Source: Bryobacterales bacterium (GTDB lineage: Bacteria; Acidobacteriota; Terriglobia; Bryobacterales; Bryobacteraceae). Taken from it: a stretch of DNA of 64,000 bases. Of the stretch, positions 61,414 to 64,000 are shown in pieces. The DNA is taken from positions 1 to 64,000 of the forward strand of contig JADLDI010000015.1 in assembly GCA_020846745.1 (NCBI GenBank), in the 5' to 3' direction. Position 1 is the first letter of the stretch. Each line of letters starts with the position of its first letter. The translations under genes and the position numbers were made by a program. The notes beneath the pieces are model-generated. The model made no database searches, was not told the DNA's origin, and saw nothing but the letters and a program-made list of their open reading frames with translations.

Positions 61414-62715
61414 ATGGCTGATCGTTGGCAGACATCTCGTGAGCTGTTGGACCGGGCGCGGCAGAGCCTTTGCGGCGGCGTCTCCAGTCCCTTTCGCGCC
61501 AGTTTCCCCGTGCCGCTCTATTTCGAGGACGGCAACGGGGCGCGCCTGTTGGATGTCGACTCCAACGAGTACATCGATTACACGCTCGCCTGGGGACCCA
61601 ACATTCTTGGCTACCGCCATCCGAAGGTGGCCGAGGCGGTATCGCGGCAGGCGATGAGCGTCCATACCTATGGCGCGCAGCACCGCTTGGAACCCGAAGT
61701 CGCCGAGAAATTCCAGGCCGCCGTCCCGTGTGCGGAACGGGTGGCGTTTACGTCGTCCGGCAGCGAGGCTGTACAACTGGTGTTCCGGCTTGCGCGGGCC
61801 TACACGAACCGCAAGTACATCCTTAAGTTCGAAGGTCATTATCACGGCTGGATGGATTCCGTCTTCCTGAGCTACCGCGCCCCGGCGGACAAGTTTGGGC
61901 CCGTCGATGCGCCGACGGTGGCCTTGGGTTCGCGCGGCCAGGTGGAGAACTCCGCCGGCAACGTGATCGCCGCCCCGTGGAACGACCTCGCCTTCCTCGA
62001 GCGTCTCTTCGCCGAGCGCGGCCACGAAATCGCCGGCGTCATCACCGAACCGGTGCTCTGCAACAGCGGCTGTATTCTGCCGGAACCGGGCTTCCTGGCC
62101 GGCCTCCGGGCACTCACCCGGAAACACGGCACGCTGCTGATCTTCGATGAAGTGATCACCGGTTTCCGTATCTCGCTCGGCGGCGCGCAGGCGCACTTCG
62201 GCGTCACGCCTGACCTCGCCACCTTCGGCAAGGCGATCGCCGCCGGTATGCCGCTCAGCGCCGTCGCCGGCCGCAAAGACATCATGGAAGAGATGTATAA
62301 GGGCGTCGCCTTTGGCGGCACCTTCAACGGCAACCCGATGTCGCTCGCGGCCGCCAACGCGGCGCTGGATGTGCTCTCTGCAAACGACGGGACCATTCTG
62401 AAGGAAGCCAACGCACTCGGTTCGCAGTTAATGGAGAAGATCTCCGCCCACGGGAAAGCGGCGGGCGTGCCGCTCTACGTCTGCGGGTTCGGGACGGCGT
62501 TCGCCCTGCACTTCACTCCGGTCACGGGGATGAAGCACTATCGCGACACCTGGGCCGACGACAAAGAGAAGTTGACCCGCTACATCAAAGGCATGCTCGA
62601 AGAAGGCGTGTACCTGCTGCCCGATGGCCGCGTCTATACCTCCTGCGCGCACACCGAGCGCGAAATCCAGGAAACCGCAACCGCGGCACAGAAGGTGCTC
62701 GCGTCCCTCGCGTAA
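61414..62715 (+). CDS. HemL-like class III aminotransferase (second copy)
   Basis: 433 residues from ATG 61414 (MADRWQTSRELLDRARQSLC); GTG 61390 would add 8 residues. CGGVSSPFRASFPVPLYFED, LAWGPNILGYRHPKV, TSSGSEAVQLVFRLARA, FEGHYHGWMDS, LLIFDEVITGFRISLGGAQA and the PLP Lys in TFGKAIAAGMP show the GSA-aminomutase/class III fold. Compared with the true hemL at 57031 it lacks [10 protein letters not shown] and has a modified C-terminus (YVCGFGTAFALHFTPV). It is therefore more likely a transaminase of another amine or keto acid than a second haem enzyme. Confidence 0.82.
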   Translation: MADRWQTSRELLDRARQSLCGGVSSPFRASFPVPLYFEDGNGARLLDVDSNEYIDYTLAWGPNILGYRHPKVAEAVSRQAMSVHTYGAQHRLEPEVAEKFQAAVPCAERVAFTSSGSEAVQLVFRLARAYTNRKYILKFEGHYHGWMDSVFLSYRAPADKFGPVDAPTVALGSRGQVENSAGNVIAAPWNDLAFLERLFAERGHEIAGVITEPVLCNSGCILPEPGFLAGLRALTRKHGTLLIFDEVITGFRISLGGAQAHFGVTPDLATFGKAIAAGMPLSAVAGRKDIMEEMYKGVAFGGTFNGNPMSLAAANAALDVLSANDGTILKEANALGSQLMEKISAHGKAAGVPLYVCGFGTAFALHFTPVTGMKHYRDTWADDKEKLTRYIKGMLEEGVYLLPDGRVYTSCAHTEREIQETATAAQKVLASLA

Positions 62716-62756
62716 ACGCTGCTGCGCTGCTTCAACTGCGCCGGCAGTGACATCTT

Positions 62757-63194
62757 TTACGGCAGGAGTTTTAGATCCGGCGCGCGCCATTCTTTTCGTG
62801 CCTCCGTCGACTGCAACAGGTCGTAACTCCAATAATCGCGGAAAAGGCCGCTCAAACAGCCAAACTTATTGGCGCACGCGCGCACCTTGTCCAGCCGCGA
62901 GAGCGTTTCGGGCAAAGTCTCGAGAAAGGCGGCAACGATGCGGATCCAGAAAATGGTGAGCGTCTCGTGATAGCCGGAGGTGTCGGTGTTCTGTCCGCCC
63001 TGCGACAGGTTATAGCGTTTGATCCCTGCGCGGATGACGGGCGTCGCCGCTTGTTCTGAAAGCTCGGTCAGATAACAGGCCGCCATGACGATGTGCGACT
63101 CATGCGTCCACTGCTTGATGGGGTAAGTGCCTTCTTCAAAGCTTTTCAGAAACTCGGCCAGAGCAGATTCGGAGGAGAACGGATCGGACGTCAC
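62757..63194 (-). CDS. Conserved hypothetical protein
   Basis: 145 residues. YPIKQWTHESHIVMAACYL, followed by GIKRYNLSQGG and NTDTSGYHETLTIFWI, has two His pairs and the GYHET motif. I have seen this in uncharacterised proteins of many soil bacteria. The layout (helical, HxxH and YHET) suggests a small metal- or ligand-binding helical protein, but no function is known to me. Its start overlaps the argR stop (ATGA), so it is co-expressed with the arginine genes. Confidence 0.72.
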   Translation of the reverse strand: MTSDPFSSESALAEFLKSFEEGTYPIKQWTHESHIVMAACYLTELSEQAATPVIRAGIKRYNLSQGGQNTDTSGYHETLTIFWIRIVAAFLETLPETLSRLDKVRACANKFGCLSGLFRDYWSYDLLQSTEARKEWRAPDLKLLP

Positions 63195-63634
63195 GTTACA
63201 TACGATAAAAGCTTTTTCGACAGGCGTTGCGCCGCGGTGTTGTCCGGAGTAACGATCAGAATCGTATCGTCGCCCGCCACCGTGCCCACAATCTCGTCCC
63301 AGCCCTCGTCATCCAGTTCAACCGCCAGCGCATTCGCCTTGCCCGGCGGCGTTTTCAGGACAACCATGAACTGGGCCACACGCACTTCCTGCAGCAGTTC
63401 CCCCGCGGTGCTGGCAAGCGCGGCTTCGCGCGTTTCCGGGTCCGGCATGGTGTCGAGTTGAACGTATCCGTTGGCGGTTTTGGCGAGACCCAGCTTTTTG
63501 ATGTCCCGCGAAAGTGTCACCTGCGTTGCCTGAATACCGAGTTTCGCCAGTTCGCGAGCCAGTTCCTCCTGCGTATGCACCGGACGCTGCCGGATCACGC
63601 GGAGAATCTGGCTCTGGCGGAAACTGGTGTTCAT
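63191..63634 (-). CDS. argR: Arginine repressor
   Basis: 147 residues. The winged-helix N-terminus is clear (SQILRVIRQRPVHTQEELAR, ATQVTLSRDIKKLGLAK; the SRD triplet contacts the ARG box). The C-terminal hexamerisation and arginine-binding part contains TPPGKANALAVELDDEGWDE, GTVAGDDTILIV. It represses arginine synthesis when arginine is bound. It lies 7 bp after the argH stop, giving an argH-argR order within the arginine cluster. No ARG box is visible inside this window. Confidence 0.94.
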   Translation of the reverse strand: MNTSFRQSQILRVIRQRPVHTQEELARELAKLGIQATQVTLSRDIKKLGLAKTANGYVQLDTMPDPETREAALASTAGELLQEVRVAQFMVVLKTPPGKANALAVELDDEGWDEIVGTVAGDDTILIVTPDNTAAQRLSKKLLSYVT

Positions 63635-63641
63635 CTTATTG

Positions 63642-64000
63642 CTATTTGCGTAAGGCCGCTAACCGCTGCTCAGCTTGTTGCAAGGCGGCGGCTACGGCGT
63701 CAGGCCCCGTGCCGCCGGCGATGTTGCGCGACTTCATGCCTTCAGCGGGATGCAGCAGGCGTGCAAACTCGGCGGTGAACGCAGGGTCGAACGCCGCTAA
63801 CTGCTCCGCCGTCCAATCGCCGGGCTTCTTACCGTTGTTCACGGAATAAAGCACCAGCCGGCCTACTAATTTGTGCGCGTTGTGGAACGGCATGCCGGAC
63901 CGTGCCAGGGCTTCGGCAAGGTCAGTCGCCACTACCCAGCTTTCCTCGGCCGCCGCGAGCGGCGGCGCGGTTTTGAGTTGTGCCGATTCAACCACAACAC
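63642..64000 (-). CDS. argH: Argininosuccinate lyase, C-terminal part (gene runs off the window)
   Basis: About 118 C-terminal residues. VATDLAEALARSGMPFHNAH then KLVGRLV is the conserved C-terminal segment of ArgH. LAAFDPAFTAEFARLLHPAE and the MKSRNIAGGTGPDAV loop near the end also match, reading like the SVxxRxxxGGT(A/G)P closing motif. The active-site regions are outside the window. ArgH splits argininosuccinate into arginine and fumarate. The gene is upstream of argR on the same strand. Confidence 0.9.
   Translation of the reverse strand, partial: VVVESAQLKTAPPLAAAEESWVVATDLAEALARSGMPFHNAHKLVGRLVLYSVNNGKKPGDWTAEQLAAFDPAFTAEFARLLHPAEGMKSRNIAGGTGPDAVAAALQQAEQRLAALRK

Noticed and set aside
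61249-62196. 315-codon minus-strand frame
   Set aside because: Antisense of the class III aminotransferase; no ribosome site or family match.

Overview
The window reads as chromosomal DNA of an acidobacterium of the Solibacter/Bryobacter type (Bryobacterales). The signs are GC-rich coding, two pairs of 'planctomycete-type' PSCyt1/DUF1549/DUF1553 and DUF1501 proteins, several secreted proteins with the Solibacter C-terminal domain (TIGR03437 type), Tat-exported enzymes, DUF1080, and abundant GC-rich intergenic repeats. The taxonomic call is inference from gene content. No rRNA, tRNA, CRISPR array, phage or transposase gene was seen.

Layout. 1-6.0 kb: the 3' end of a repeat-containing hypothetical gene, a DUF3748 beta-propeller protein, a large secreted glycosidase-like protein and a Gfo/Idh/MocA dehydrogenase. 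6.1-7.6 kb: NADP isocitrate dehydrogenase and a stump of an NHL-repeat gene. 7.7-12.8 kb: a translationally coupled three-gene operon, the most unusual locus here. It encodes a P1B metal ATPase fused to an HflK-like SPFH domain, an HflC-like protein with a histidine-rich N-terminus, and a second HflK-like protein. 12.8-16.2 kb: an Aas-type acyltransferase/acyl-ACP synthetase overlapping an MFS permease. 16.3-21.6 kb: the first PSCyt1/DUF1553 + DUF1501 pair plus an internally deleted hydrolase. 21.6-23.7 kb: non-coding, with about ten ~116-bp tandem repeats, a MITE-like insertion with terminal inverted repeats and a 6-bp target duplication, a strong hairpin and a DHFR-family pseudogene. 23.7-29.6 kb: a run of secreted proteins (beta-helix/InlB-like repeats, TIGR03437 type). 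29.6-32.7 kb: ribosomal protein S1 and a SelA-like PLP enzyme. 32.9-37.0 kb: the second PSCyt1/DUF1553 + DUF1501 pair. 37.0-39.3 kb: a site-2 protease, DUF1080, nadD and zinc-ribbon cluster. 39.4-45.1 kb: a UlaG-like hydrolase, a cNMP-binding protein, a second Gfo/Idh/MocA enzyme, a catalytically dead M1-peptidase homologue and lpxB. 45.4-46.4 kb: a membrane protein/HTH pair behind a palindromic operator and an orphan antitoxin-like gene. 46.4-49.0 kb: cysD-cysN, with a decayed APS-kinase domain on CysN. 49.1-51.8 kb: a secreted esterase and an M28 peptidase. 51.9-55.5 kb: a 1215-residue multidomain secreted protein. 55.6-59.9 kb: D-aminoacylase-like enzyme, hemL, a geranylgeranyl-reductase-family flavoprotein and a lipoprotein. 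59.9-62.7 kb: an amidohydrolase, a TPR protein and a second class-III aminotransferase. 62.8-64.0 kb: a conserved hypothetical protein, argR and the 3' end of argH.

Functional picture. Many genes encode exported enzymes for complex organic matter (glycosidase-like, DUF1080, esterase, M28, DUF1501/DUF1553). They are interleaved with housekeeping genes (icd, rpsA, nadD, lpxB, cysDN, hemL, argRH). Degenerate catalytic domains recur (the M1 homologue, the CysC domain of CysN, the von Willebrand-like domain, the deleted hydrolase). Intergenic repeat families have also entered coding sequence at the left edge. All functional calls rest on motif and family recognition by eye; no database search was run.
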